From: Labilithrix sp.
GTDB taxonomy: Bacteria; Myxococcota; Polyangia; Polyangiales; Polyangiaceae
Reading direction: 5' to 3'
Assembly: GCA_028287035.1 (NCBI GenBank)
Contig: JAQBQL010000032.1
Location: forward strand, 1 to 62,218
DNA: 62,218 nt
Shown: piece after piece, positions 26,712-35,639 of the stretch
How positions within the stretch are numbered: position 1 is the first letter of the stretch
How the letters are laid out: the number at the start of each line of letters is the position of its first letter
Position numbers and translations under genes: made by a program
Notes under the pieces: model-generated
The model's database searches: none
What the model was told of the DNA's origin: nothing
What the model saw: only the letters and a program-made list of their open reading frames with translations

Positions 26712-28076
26712 GTGACGGAGACGAGCCGAGCCGGCGACCGCGACGCGGCGCTCGATATCCTTCGCCGGCACGGCGCCGACGCAACGTCCTTCCAGCTCCT
26801 CGCGCCGGGCTATCACTACTTCTTCGCGGAGGGCGGCTTCGTCGCTTACGTGGACACGGGCCGCGCCTGGGTGGCAGGCGGCGGGCCGGTCGCGGCGGAG
26901 GACGCGCGGGCGCTCCTCGCCAGTGCGTTCGCGGCGGAGGCCGACCGACGGGGACGGCGCGCGAGCTTCTTCGCGGTCGACGATGCGTTCTGCGCGACCG
27001 CGAACCTCCCGCACGTGCGCGTGGGCGAGCAGCCCTGCTGGGAGCCCGCGCACTGGGAGCGGGTGCTCGCGAGCAACCGTTCCCTCCGGTACCAGATCCG
27101 CCGCGCCACCTCGAAGGGCGTCACGGTGCGCCGCGTCCCGAGCGCCGAGATGGCTGACGAGGCGAGCGAGACCCGCCGCGCCGTCACGAGCCTCGCCCGC
27201 GCGTGGCTCGGCTCGCAGCCGCTCGCCCCGATGGGATTCCTCGTGGAGCTCGCGCCCTTCGACTTCCCCGAGGAGCGCCTCTACCTCGTCGCCGAGCACG
27301 AGGGGCACCTCGTCGGCTTCCTCGCGGCCGCCCCGGTCTACGCGCGGCGCGGCTGGCTGGTCGAGAACCTCCTCCGGACGCGCACCGCGCCGAATGGCAC
27401 CGCCGAGGCGCTCGTCGACCGGATGATGCGTCTCGCCGCCGAGGAGGAGAGCTCGCTCGTCACGCTCGGTCTGTCGCCGCTCGCGGGCGCGGTCCCGCGC
27501 CGCCTCCAGATCGCGCGCTCGCTCGGCGCGCCACTCTACGATTTCCGGGGACTCCAGGCGTTCAAGGCGAAGCTCCGTCCCGACGGCTGGGAGTCCATCC
27601 ACGTGGCCGCGGCGCCGGGTAGCTCGCCCTGGGTCGCGCTCGCCGACGGTCTCACCGCGTTCGCACGCGGGAGCCTCGTGCGGTTCGCCTTTGCGACGCT
27701 CGCGCGCGGGCCGCTCGCGGTGCTGTGGGGCCTGACTGCCCTCCTCGTCGTGTGGACGCCGGTGCTCGCGCTCGCCCCGACGCGTCGCTTCTTCCCCTCG
27801 CCCGTCGTGCAGCACGCGTGGGTGCTGTTCGACGTGCTCCTCGCCTGCGCGCTGTGGGCGCTATGCCGGCGGCACCGGTCGTGGCTCGCCACGGCCGTGG
27901 CGAGCGTGGTGACGCTGGATGCGGTCGTCACCGCCGTCGAGGCCCTCGCGTTCAACGTGGAGCACGTGCGTGGTCCGCTCGACGCGATGGCCATCGCGGT
28001 CGCGTGCACGGGTCCCACGCTGGCGGCGATCGCGCTGTGGGGTTTCGTGCGGCGGCGCGCGCTCGTCCAGCCCTGA
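26712..28076 (+). CDS. DUF2156 phosphatidylglycerol lysyltransferase-like protein with C-terminal membrane domain
   Basis: Protein of 454 residues. Residues ~1-300 form a DUF2156 (LPG synthetase C-terminal, GNAT-like) domain: GYHYFFAEGGFVAYVDTGRA, SLRYQIRRATSKGVTVRRV, EHEGHLVGFLAAAPVYARR, and the ARSLGAPLYDFRGLQAFKAK ending are typical. This domain transfers an aminoacyl or acyl group to lipids in the MprF family. About four membrane helices follow at ~330-450, the reverse of the usual MprF order. I chose GTG 26712, where the transcript is predicted to begin. The acyl donor and acceptor are unknown. Confidence 0.82.
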   Translation: MTETSRAGDRDAALDILRRHGADATSFQLLAPGYHYFFAEGGFVAYVDTGRAWVAGGGPVAAEDARALLASAFAAEADRRGRRASFFAVDDAFCATANLPHVRVGEQPCWEPAHWERVLASNRSLRYQIRRATSKGVTVRRVPSAEMADEASETRRAVTSLARAWLGSQPLAPMGFLVELAPFDFPEERLYLVAEHEGHLVGFLAAAPVYARRGWLVENLLRTRTAPNGTAEALVDRMMRLAAEEESSLVTLGLSPLAGAVPRRLQIARSLGAPLYDFRGLQAFKAKLRPDGWESIHVAAAPGSSPWVALADGLTAFARGSLVRFAFATLARGPLAVLWGLTALLVVWTPVLALAPTRRFFPSPVVQHAWVLFDVLLACALWALCRRHRSWLATAVASVVTLDAVVTAVEALAFNVEHVRGPLDAMAIAVACTGPTLAAIALWGFVRRRALVQP

Positions 28077-28137
28077 GGCGAGGGGCGTGCTGCGCTTGCG
28101 CGCCCGGGCGGGCCATGGCACGACGCTCTCGAGCGCC

Positions 28138-28443
28138 GTGGATACGAAAGCCAAGAACCGCCTCGCCATCGTCCTGCTCGTGACCGCGAAGGTCGTCGGG
28201 CTCGCCGGGATCATCCTCGGCGTCACTCGCTACCGCGTCCTCGGCGGCATCCTGCTCGGCCTCGACGCGGTGGTGATCCTCGCAGCCATCGTGCTGGCGA
28301 TCCGCAACATGAAGCGCGCGTCCATCGTCGAGAGCGACGACAAGGCCACCCTCCGGCGCATGGTCGAGGAGGGCACGCTCGATCAGTACCTGAGCGACAT
28401 CCGCGCCGCGAAGAAGGCCGACCCCGATCCGTCGGCGTCATAG
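28138..28443 (+). CDS. Small two-helix membrane protein
   Basis: A 101-residue protein from GTG 28138. Two hydrophobic helices (LAIVLLVTAKVVGLAGIILG and LGGILLGLDAVVILAAIVLA) are followed by a charged cytosolic tail (SDDKATLRRMVEEGTLDQYL). It lies 61 bases after the DUF2156 gene and may be co-transcribed. Function unknown. Confidence 0.68.
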   Translation: MDTKAKNRLAIVLLVTAKVVGLAGIILGVTRYRVLGGILLGLDAVVILAAIVLAIRNMKRASIVESDDKATLRRMVEEGTLDQYLSDIRAAKKADPDPSAS

Positions 28444-28464
28444 AAGCGTCGCGAGCGCGGCGCG

Positions 28465-29430
28465 TTACCGGTACGCGCGCACGTGAGCCGCCTCGGGCTC
28501 GCTGCCCGCCGCGGCGGCGACGAGCTGGCGACCGCTCACGTCCCGGCTCCACAGGCGCGCGTTCTCGCGAAGGTACGCAGCGAGCGTGCGCGGAGCGCGG
28601 CCCAGCAGACGCTCGAGCGTCGGGTCGGTGGTCTCGAGCTGCCCCGAGCGGAGCCCCACGTGGAGGACGGTCTGCACCGCGATCTGCGGGAGCGGGAGCC
28701 CCTGGACGGAGAGGTGGCGAACGTAGCTCGCGAGGCTTGCTGCCTCGTAACGCACCGTCCGGTGGATCACGTCCGACAGGAGCCGCGCTGCCTCCTCGAA
28801 CGAGAGCACCGCCGCCCCCGTGCAGGTGTAGGCCGCGCCGCGGTGCGGGTCGGGATCGGCGAACACGAGCGCCGCAAGCTCCGCGACGTCGCGGATGTCG
28901 ACGAACGCGAAGCGGCCTCGCCCGGCCGGCACGAAGAGGCGTCCATCGTCGACGATGTCGGCGCGGTAGGCGGCGCCGAGGTTCTGCGCGAAGAAGCCGG
29001 GACGGAGGAGCGTGTAGCTCATTCCGCGCTCTGCGAGGTGCTTCTCGATCGCGTGATGAGGGACCTGCCGGTTCGTGTCGGCACCGAGCACCGAGAGGAA
29101 GACGACATGCCGGACGCCCGCGGCGACGGCCGCGTCGATGAACGGCAGGATCGTGGACTCCATCTGGTCGACCGCGGAAGGTCGCACCAGGAAGAGCGAC
29201 GCGCAGCCGGCGAGAACGCCGTCGAACGTGCTCGGATCGTGGAAGTCCAGCACGCCGACGTCGACGTCACCGTGCAGCGCGCGCACGGCCTCGCGCGAGA
29301 GGTCGACGGCGCGGAACGGCAGGCCCCGTGCCACGAGCGCGCTGACCACCTCGGCCCCTACGCTGCCGGTCGCGGCAGTGACGAGGACCTTGCCCAGCAC
29401 CTGCTCGCCTGCGGTCGTGCTGGTGGTCAT
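28465..29430 (-). CDS. NmrA-like NAD(P)H-binding protein
   Basis: Atypical SDR of 321 residues from ATG 29430. The N-terminal nucleotide-binding motif is VLVTAATGSVGAEVVSALV, followed by the acidic GVLDFHDPSTF. HVVFLSVLGADTNRQVPHHA, HLAERGMSYTLLRPGFFAQN and FAFVDIRDVAELAALVFADP mark the NmrA / quinone oxidoreductase 2-like group, which reduces quinones or senses NAD(P)H. The catalytic Tyr of classical SDRs is not obvious. It sits between a convergent small membrane gene and the nitrilase upstream on the same strand (47-base gap), so the two may share a transcript. Confidence 0.88.
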   Translation of the reverse strand: MTTSTTAGEQVLGKVLVTAATGSVGAEVVSALVARGLPFRAVDLSREAVRALHGDVDVGVLDFHDPSTFDGVLAGCASLFLVRPSAVDQMESTILPFIDAAVAAGVRHVVFLSVLGADTNRQVPHHAIEKHLAERGMSYTLLRPGFFAQNLGAAYRADIVDDGRLFVPAGRGRFAFVDIRDVAELAALVFADPDPHRGAAYTCTGAAVLSFEEAARLLSDVIHRTVRYEAASLASYVRHLSVQGLPLPQIAVQTVLHVGLRSGQLETTDPTLERLLGRAPRTLAAYLRENARLWSRDVSGRQLVAAAAGSEPEAAHVRAYR

Positions 29431-29477
29431 GCCGCGGGACGTGCACCGCGCATGCCGTTACGCAGCGAAATCCGCAG

Positions 29478-30209
29478 TCATCCTGACACCTCGACCGTGA
29501 CGTCGAGCCGGACGATGCCCCGGCGGACCGAGCTCGCGGGCGCGCGGGCGAGGGTCTCGCCGCGCGGCCCGTAGATCGCGGAGCCGCCCTGCCCGGGGGC
29601 TTGAACGATGCCCGTCGCCCAGTTCGCGTTCGCGATCACGATGCGGTGGGCGCGGGCGAGCGCCGGGAGAACGACGTGCCGCTCGTCGTCAGGATCGACC
29701 CACGCGCTCGGGAAGAGCAGCACGTCGCTGCTCGCGAGAGCCGCCGCCGCGTCCTCCTCGAGGAAGTGGAGGTCGTAACAGATTGCCGTCGTGACCCTGA
29801 CGCCCGACAGCATGTTCATCGATGGCGGGATCGCGCCCGCCGTCGCCCAGCGCTCGGGATGCCACGGATGGTGCTTTCGGTAGACGTACGCGATCGATCC
29901 GTCGCGCTCGCACGCGACCATCGCGTTGTAGATGCAACTCCCCTCGCGGAGCACGAGCGGCGCGACGATCGCGGCCTTGGAGCGGCGCGCGAGCTCCCGT
30001 ACCTGCGTGATGGTCGGGCCGTCCAGTGGCTCGGCGAACGGCGCCAGATCGAACGTCAGCTCGCGCGAGACGTAGCCCGTGAGGGACGCTTCGGGGAGGA
30101 GCACGAGGTCCGTGGCGGGGCCGCGCGCGAGCTCGTCCGCGACCGCGGACAGAACGCGCGCCGGCTCACCCCACGACGCGGGCACCTCGAGGACCGTGAG
30201 GAGCGCCAC
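29478..30209 (-). CDS. Carbon-nitrogen hydrolase (nitrilase superfamily)
   Basis: Amidase or nitrilase-like enzyme of 243 residues with a complete catalytic triad: Glu40 in VLLPEASLTGY, Lys112 in YVYRKHHPWHPE and Cys144 in TTAICYDLHF. It has the usual alpha-beta-beta-alpha length. The substrate cannot be told; its size suits omega-amidase or carbamoyl-type members. The start is ATG 30209. It lies 79 bases downstream of treZ on the same strand, with no obvious terminator, so it might be transcribed with the trehalose gene. Confidence 0.92.
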   Translation of the reverse strand: MALLTVLEVPASWGEPARVLSAVADELARGPATDLVLLPEASLTGYVSRELTFDLAPFAEPLDGPTITQVRELARRSKAAIVAPLVLREGSCIYNAMVACERDGSIAYVYRKHHPWHPERWATAGAIPPSMNMLSGVRVTTAICYDLHFLEEDAAAALASSDVLLFPSAWVDPDDERHVVLPALARAHRIVIANANWATGIVQAPGQGGSAIYGPRGETLARAPASSVRRGIVRLDVTVEVSG

Positions 30210-30288
30210 CCCTGTAGTCTAGGGCGCCGCCGACGCGGGGAGTCAACTTGCACCAGAGCGCCCGGGCTGGGGCGCGCCGGTGGGCCGG

Positions 30289-32058
30289 TCAGGCCGACGA
30301 AGGGCCGGAGGCGAGCATGACCGCGCTCTTCGGGCCGAGCACGCCGGCGTCGAAGCTGCCGGTCGCCACGAGCACGCGCAGCTCGGCCGGCACCTCGACG
30401 GGCCTGGGCTCCGCGCCGAGGTTCACGAAGAGGCGCCGTTCCTCGCCGGCATGGCGGCGCGTCACCTCGAGCAGGTCGCCGCGCGCGACCGCCGTGAGAT
30501 CGTCCCAGCCCGTGGGAGCGCCGAGAACGCGATCGCTCGTCCGCAGATGGACGAGCTTGCGGTACAGCACGTGAACCCGGCGGTGCGGCTCGTGCGTGCG
30601 CTCGGCCCACGGGAGCTTCGAGGCCTCGAAGGTCGAGCGCGCCTGCGGGTCGGGGATCTGGTCGCGCTTCGCCGGGTCTGCGAAGGCGGCGAACGCCTTG
30701 AACTCCTCGCGGCGGCCCTTGCGCACCGCCTCACCGAGCTCGCCCTCGTGATCGCTGAAGAAGAGGAACGGGCTCGATGCGGCCCACTCCTGTCCCATGA
30801 AGAGCAGCGGCACGCCGGGCAGGAACAGCAGGAGCATCGACGCGGCGCAGTACGCGTCCACGTCGACGTTGCTGGAGATCCGGTCGCCGAGGGCGCGATT
30901 GCCGATCTGATCGTGGTTCTGGAGGCAGTAGAGGAGCTGGCCCGGCGCCACGCCGTGCTCGCGCGGGAGCTTGCCGCGCGGCTTGCCCTTCCACGGCTCG
31001 AAGGGCTGGCCGACGTAGGTGAAGCCGTGCTCGATGGCCTTCGCGAGCGCAGCCGTCGTCGGCTCGTACGCGGCGTAGTAGCCGTCACGCTCGCCGGTGA
31101 GGAGGACGTGCAGCTGGTGATGCAGGTCGTCCGCCCACACCGCGTCGGCGCCGAGCTCGTTCACTGCCATCGGGTCATTGCGCTCGTCCTCGAAGAAGAC
31201 GTGCCGCGGCGGCGTCATCCCGTGCGCGAGATCGGTGATCTCGCGGAGCACGTGCAGGTTCGACTTCGGATCGCGGATCTCGTGCGCCGCGTCGAGGCGG
31301 AGGGCGTCGATTCCGAGCTCCTCCAGCCAGTAGCGCACGTTCCCGAGCACCAGGTTGCGCATGGGCGCGTGCGCGAAGTCGGGCGCCGGGCCCCACGGCG
31401 TCTGCACCGCCTCGGTGAAGTACTCGGGCGCGTACTTCCAGAGGTAGTTCCCGGCCGGCCCGAAGTGGTTGTAGACGACGTCGAGGATGACGGCGAGGCC
31501 CCGGCCATGAGCCGCGGCGACGAGCGAGCGTAGATCCTCGGGCTCACCGTAGGCGGCGTGGGTCGCGTAGAGCGCGACGCCGTCGTAGCCCCAGCCCCAC
31601 TGGCCGGCGAACGCGGCGACCGGCAGGATCTCGATGGCGGTCACCCCGAGCTCGGCCAGCGCGTCGAGGCGCGCCTCCGCCCCCTTGAAGGTACCCTCGG
31701 GCGAGAACGTGCCGACGTGCAGCTCGTAGATGACCCACTGCGAGAGCGGCGGCGCCTGCGCGAGGGGCTCGCCGTGGGCGGGAGCCACCACGCGGGCCGG
31801 TCCGTGGACGCCCTTGGGAAGCGACCGCGCGAAGGGGTCCGGCGTCTGGTCGCCGTCGAGCACGAACGCGTAGAGCGCGCCTTCGGCCACCCCGGTGAGA
31901 TGACGCTCGAAGCTGCCCTCACCGAGCGCCTCGAGCGGCTCGTCGCGCAGGATGGTGGTGCCGTCGGCCTCGAAGAGCCGGACCTTGACCTCGCGCGCCT
32001 TCGTCGTGAATGCCGCGAACGTGGTCCCGTTCGCGTCGACGTGTGCTCCGGGCTTCAC
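30289..32058 (-). CDS. treZ: Malto-oligosyltrehalose trehalohydrolase
   Basis: Cuts trehalose from malto-oligosyltrehalose in the TreY-TreZ pathway. It has 589 residues: an N-terminal CBM48-like domain (ANGTTFAAFTTKAREVKVRL), a GH13 barrel (GWGYDGVALYATHAAYGEPE; nucleophile region LGIDALRLDAAHEIRD; acid Glu in HVFFEDERNDP) and a C-terminal beta domain. The start is GTG 32058, two bases after the stop of the 81-residue gene upstream, so the two form an operon. treY lies divergently about 0.5 kb away, completing the pathway. Trehalose is an osmotic and desiccation protectant, fitting the stress theme of the window. Confidence 0.96.
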   Translation of the reverse strand: MKPGAHVDANGTTFAAFTTKAREVKVRLFEADGTTILRDEPLEALGEGSFERHLTGVAEGALYAFVLDGDQTPDPFARSLPKGVHGPARVVAPAHGEPLAQAPPLSQWVIYELHVGTFSPEGTFKGAEARLDALAELGVTAIEILPVAAFAGQWGWGYDGVALYATHAAYGEPEDLRSLVAAAHGRGLAVILDVVYNHFGPAGNYLWKYAPEYFTEAVQTPWGPAPDFAHAPMRNLVLGNVRYWLEELGIDALRLDAAHEIRDPKSNLHVLREITDLAHGMTPPRHVFFEDERNDPMAVNELGADAVWADDLHHQLHVLLTGERDGYYAAYEPTTAALAKAIEHGFTYVGQPFEPWKGKPRGKLPREHGVAPGQLLYCLQNHDQIGNRALGDRISSNVDVDAYCAASMLLLFLPGVPLLFMGQEWAASSPFLFFSDHEGELGEAVRKGRREEFKAFAAFADPAKRDQIPDPQARSTFEASKLPWAERTHEPHRRVHVLYRKLVHLRTSDRVLGAPTGWDDLTAVARGDLLEVTRRHAGEERRLFVNLGAEPRPVEVPAELRVLVATGSFDAGVLGPKSAVMLASGPSSA

Positions 32059-32060
32059 GC

Positions 32061-32306
32061 TCAGGCCGTCGCGCGGACGAGCTTGCGGACGGCTTCGACC
32101 TCTCGCGCGTACTCGGATTCGACCAGCTGGCCGGTGGTGAGGCGGAGGAGCATGGCGCTCGCCGCGGCGTAGGCGTCGCTCAGCTGGTCGCTGAGGCTGA
32201 GCTCGTCGACGATGGTGCTGAGCAGAGGCGCCCGGGTATAGCGCTCCACTGCGAGGCAGTTGAGGAGCGTGTCGAGGAGCTGTTCTCTGTCGAGTGCGTA
32301 GGTCAT
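32061..32306 (-). CDS. Small helical protein leading the treZ operon
   Basis: An 81-residue all-helical protein (REQLLDTLLNCLAVERYTRA; LSDAYAAASAMLLRLTTGQL) from ATG 32306, with GAAGG upstream. Its stop is two bases before the treZ GTG, so translation is likely coupled. I do not recognise the family. Its place suggests a regulatory or accessory role in trehalose metabolism, but this rests on position alone. Confidence 0.7.
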   Translation of the reverse strand: MTYALDREQLLDTLLNCLAVERYTRAPLLSTIVDELSLSDQLSDAYAAASAMLLRLTTGQLVESEYAREVEAVRKLVRATA

Positions 32307-32323
32307 CGCGGCGCGGCCTTCAT

Positions 32324-32339
32324 TGCAGAGACCGTACCG
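32324..32339 (-). promoter_or_regulatory. Weak sigma-54-like site before the treZ operon
   Basis: On the minus strand CGGTACGGTCTCTGCA keeps GG-N10-GC spacing but has three mismatches to TGGCACG-N4-TTGCW. The predicted start (near 32313) would leave only ~7 nt before ATG 32306 and exclude the GAAGG, so the call is doubtful. Confidence 0.25.
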
Positions 32340-32515
32340 ACGCGAGAGCCACGCTGGGGCACGGTGGTTCCATCCGTATGGGTACAGGCGTGGGCACCCT
32401 TGCGCGCGCGGCGACCGTGGCAAGCCGCCCCGATGGGGCAATCTGTTCGCGGAGACCATGGGGGCGACGGGCGGCAGCTCGGCCGTCCAGAGATCGAGGA
32501 TCACAGCCAAAAAGC

Positions 32516-32531
32516 GGGCATGGGCATTGCT
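32516..32531 (+). promoter_or_regulatory. Sigma-54-like promoter of treY
   Basis: GGGCATGGGCATTGCT matches TGGCACG-N4-TTGCW at all but two positions, with exact GG-N10-GC spacing and a perfect TTGCT. The predicted start near 32542 leaves a ~36-nt leader before ATG 32578. Confidence 0.55.
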
Positions 32532-32577
32532 CTGTGGCCGCCGCCTCATTCATCCGTGGAGCCCGAGGACCATCCGC

Positions 32578-35364
32578 ATGCGACCGATCACCGCGACGTA
32601 CCGACTTCAGTTCCACAAGGGTTTCCGCTTCGAGGACGCGAAGGCGATCGTCGATTACCTCGACGACCTCGGCGTCTCGCACGCGTACGCCTCGCCCTAC
32701 CTGATGGCGGAGCCGGGCAGCACCCACGGCTACAACATGGCCGACCCGCGCCGGCTCAACCCCGAGGTCGGTACCGACGAGGACCACGCCGCGTGGGTCG
32801 GTGCGCTCGCCGACCGACAGATGGGGCACATCCTCGATGTGGTGCCGAACCACATGGCCGCATCGACGCACAACCCGTGGTGGCTCGACGTCCTCGAGAA
32901 CGGACCTTCGTCGGTGTACGGCGACTACTTCGACATCGACTGGAACCCCCAGAAGGAGGCGCTCGAGAACAAGATCCTCCTCGCGACGCTGGGCGCGCAG
33001 TACGGCGAGGTGCTGGAGCGCGGCGAGCTGCAGCTCGTGCGCGACGGCGGCGCCTTCTTCGTCAAGTACTTCGAGCGGATGCTCCCCGCCAACCCGCGCA
33101 GCACGTTCGGGCTCCTCGAGCGCGCCGAGGCACGGACCGAGCTTCCCGAGGAGGACCCGCGGCGCAGCGAGCTGCACAGCATCGCGACCGGCCTCAAGAA
33201 CCTTCCCCTCCGCTCCGAGACCGACCCTGCGATGCGCAAGGAGCGCGCGCGCGAGAAGGAGGTCCTGAAGCGGCGCCTCGCGATGCTCGTCGAGGACCCC
33301 GCGATCGCGAAGGCGGTCGACGCAGAGCTCGCGGCCGTCAACGGCACCGCCGGGGACCCGCGTAGCTTCGAGCAGCTCGACGAGATCCTTCTCCAGCAGG
33401 CCTACCGCCTGGCGTTCTGGCGCGTCGCCACCGAGGAGATCAACTATCGCCGGTTCTTCGACGTGAACGACCTCGCGGCCATCCGCATGGAGGAGCCGGC
33501 GGTGTTCGACGACACGCACCGGCTGCTCCTCGAGCTGGTCGCCCAGGGGCGCGTCCAGGGCGTGAGGCTCGATCACACCGACGGCCTCTACGATCCCGAG
33601 GAGTACTTCGGGAAGCTGCGGCGCGCGCTGTCCGGCGCGGGGCCGGAAGGCGGCAAGCGCGAGACGTACCTCGTCGCCGAGAAGATCCTGACGCCCGGCG
33701 AGGAGCTTCCGACGCACTGGCCGATCGAGGGCACGACCGGCTACGACTTCTGCGCCGGAGCGTCGGGCGTGTTCGTCGATCGCGCGTCCGAGAAGGCGTT
33801 CACCCAGCTGCACGCGGAGATCACGGGCGACGCCCGCTCCTTCAACGAGCACACGCGCGAGGCCAAGCGCACGACCATGCGCTCCAGCCTCTCGAGCGAG
33901 ATCCACATGCTCTCGCGCCGGCTCGAGCGCATCGCCATGCGGTCGCGGCGCTCGCGCGACTTCACGTTGCCGATGCTGCACCGCGCGGTCGCGGAGACGA
34001 TCGCGGCGTTCCCGATCTACCGGACGTACATCCGGCCCGACGGCACGCGCGAGCCCAACGACGAGCAGATCGTGAGCCGCGCCACGCGCCTCGCGCTCCG
34101 CCGCAATCCGGAGCTCGAGCCTTCGGTCTTCGACTTCCTTCGTGACGTGCTCACGATGGCGCATGCGCCGGCCGACGAGGGCGACCGGCTCGCGCGGACC
34201 GAGTTCGCGATGCGCTTCCAGCAGATCACCGGGCCGGTCATGGCGAAGAGCGTCGAGGACACCGCGTTCTACACGTACGTGCGCTTCGTGGCGCTGAACG
34301 AGGTGGGCGGCGCGCCGGACCGGTTCGGCACGACCATCGCCGACTTCCACGCGGCGAACGATCTGCGCCGCCGCCAGTGGCCACGCACGATGACCTGCAC
34401 GTCCACGCACGACACGAAGCGCGGCGAGGACGTGCGCGCCCGCCTCGCCGTCCTGAGCGAGGTGCCGGATCTATGGGACGCGTGGGTGCGCGGCTGGCTC
34501 GAGATCGCCAAGGGCCACACCACGCAGATCGAGGACGAGACCGCGCCGAGCGCGGTCGACCAGTACCTCTTCTTCCAGACGGTGCTCGGGGCCTACCCGC
34601 TCGAGGCGTCCGCCACCGCTACCAAGGACCTGCCCGACCGCGTGCACGCGTATGCGCTCAAGGCGGCACGCGAGGCGAAGCAGCACACGAGCTGGCTCTC
34701 TCCGAACGAAGGGTACGAGAAGGCGCTCGAGAAGTTCGTGCGCGGCATGCTCGCCGACGCGACGTTCACGAAGAGCCTGACCGACAGCGTCGACCTCGTC
34801 GCCTCGCACGGCGCGTCGAACGGGCTCGCGCAGCTCGTGCTGCGCATGGCGTCACCGGGCGTGCCCGACACGTACCAGGGCACCGAGCTCTGGGATCTGA
34901 CGCTCGTCGACCCCGACAACCGCCGCCCCGTGGACTACGAGGCGCGGCGAGCAGCGGTCGCCTCGCTCGACGACACGGGACCGGCCGCGTTGCTCGCCGC
35001 CTACCGGGATGGCCGTATCAAGCTGCACGTCCTCCGCGCGGCGCTCCGCTTTCGTCGTGACCTGCCCCGCGTGTTCCTCGAAGGAGACTACACGGCGCTC
35101 GACGCCGGCGAGGACCTGCTCGCGTTCACGCGCACGCACGAGACCGGCTCGGTGGTCTGCGCCGTGACGCGCCGCCCGCACCACGTGACGGGCGGTCGCG
35201 TGCCCTTCGCCGTCGGCGAGGCGTGGGGCGCGCACGTCGTCCCCGTCCCTCCCGGCGAGTGGGTCGACGTGCTGACCGGCAAGAGCCACGTCGTCGAGGG
35301 CGGGGGGATCGGCGCCGCCGCGCTGTTCGACGCCCTGCCCGTCGTGTTGCTGCGGAAGGCGTGA
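32578..35364 (+). CDS. treY: Malto-oligosyltrehalose synthase
   Basis: GH13 enzyme that turns the reducing end of a malto-oligosaccharide into an alpha-1,1 linkage. It has 928 residues, in the range of long bacterial TreY proteins. Family landmarks: opening ITATYRLQFHKGFRFEDAKA, SPYLMAEPGSTHGYNMADP, ILDVVPNHMA, nucleophile in GVRLDHTDGLYDP, acid in YLVAEKILTPGE, and the C-terminal PDTYQGTELWDLTLVDPDNR. ATG 32578 is chosen because the conserved first strand begins six residues later. It is divergent from treZ across ~270 bp that hold a good sigma-54-like promoter. No treS or otsAB is in the window. Confidence 0.96.
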   Translation: MRPITATYRLQFHKGFRFEDAKAIVDYLDDLGVSHAYASPYLMAEPGSTHGYNMADPRRLNPEVGTDEDHAAWVGALADRQMGHILDVVPNHMAASTHNPWWLDVLENGPSSVYGDYFDIDWNPQKEALENKILLATLGAQYGEVLERGELQLVRDGGAFFVKYFERMLPANPRSTFGLLERAEARTELPEEDPRRSELHSIATGLKNLPLRSETDPAMRKERAREKEVLKRRLAMLVEDPAIAKAVDAELAAVNGTAGDPRSFEQLDEILLQQAYRLAFWRVATEEINYRRFFDVNDLAAIRMEEPAVFDDTHRLLLELVAQGRVQGVRLDHTDGLYDPEEYFGKLRRALSGAGPEGGKRETYLVAEKILTPGEELPTHWPIEGTTGYDFCAGASGVFVDRASEKAFTQLHAEITGDARSFNEHTREAKRTTMRSSLSSEIHMLSRRLERIAMRSRRSRDFTLPMLHRAVAETIAAFPIYRTYIRPDGTREPNDEQIVSRATRLALRRNPELEPSVFDFLRDVLTMAHAPADEGDRLARTEFAMRFQQITGPVMAKSVEDTAFYTYVRFVALNEVGGAPDRFGTTIADFHAANDLRRRQWPRTMTCTSTHDTKRGEDVRARLAVLSEVPDLWDAWVRGWLEIAKGHTTQIEDETAPSAVDQYLFFQTVLGAYPLEASATATKDLPDRVHAYALKAAREAKQHTSWLSPNEGYEKALEKFVRGMLADATFTKSLTDSVDLVASHGASNGLAQLVLRMASPGVPDTYQGTELWDLTLVDPDNRRPVDYEARRAAVASLDDTGPAALLAAYRDGRIKLHVLRAALRFRRDLPRVFLEGDYTALDAGEDLLAFTRTHETGSVVCAVTRRPHHVTGGRVPFAVGEAWGAHVVPVPPGEWVDVLTGKSHVVEGGGIGAAALFDALPVVLLRKA

Positions 35365-35366
35365 CG

Positions 35367-35564
35367 TCACTCGTGCGCCCGCTCCTCGGCGACCTCCTCG
35401 CCATCGAGCGGGCGCTCCACGCGCGTGCTGCCGGGGCGCTCGAGGATGACGCCGATCACGACCTCGCCGTAGCGATTCACCTTGTCGAGCACGCGACCGC
35501 GCACGCCTTTCGTGTCGAGGAGTCGGCGGATGGCGGCCTTGAGCTGGATGACGAGAAGGTCCAC
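35367..35564 (-). CDS. Small hypothetical protein
   Basis: A 65-residue frame from GTG 35564, convergent with treY and ending two bases after its stop. The N-terminal 45 residues (LKAAIRRLLDTKGVRGRVLD, KVNRYGEVVIGVILE) look like a helix-strand fold; the tail is acidic. The start has only a weak upstream purine run. Function unknown. Confidence 0.5.
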   Translation of the reverse strand: MDLLVIQLKAAIRRLLDTKGVRGRVLDKVNRYGEVVIGVILERPGSTRVERPLDGEEVAEERAHE

Positions 35565-35639
35565 GACGAGAGTCTGTGACTGAACATCCGTACAGCGTCA
35601 AGACACGCCGCTCACATCCATGGGTGGTACGCTGAGCTC

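Noticed and set aside
28115..28130. TGGCACG upstream of the small two-helix membrane protein
   Set aside because: No GC at the -12 position, so it fails the sigma-54 rule.
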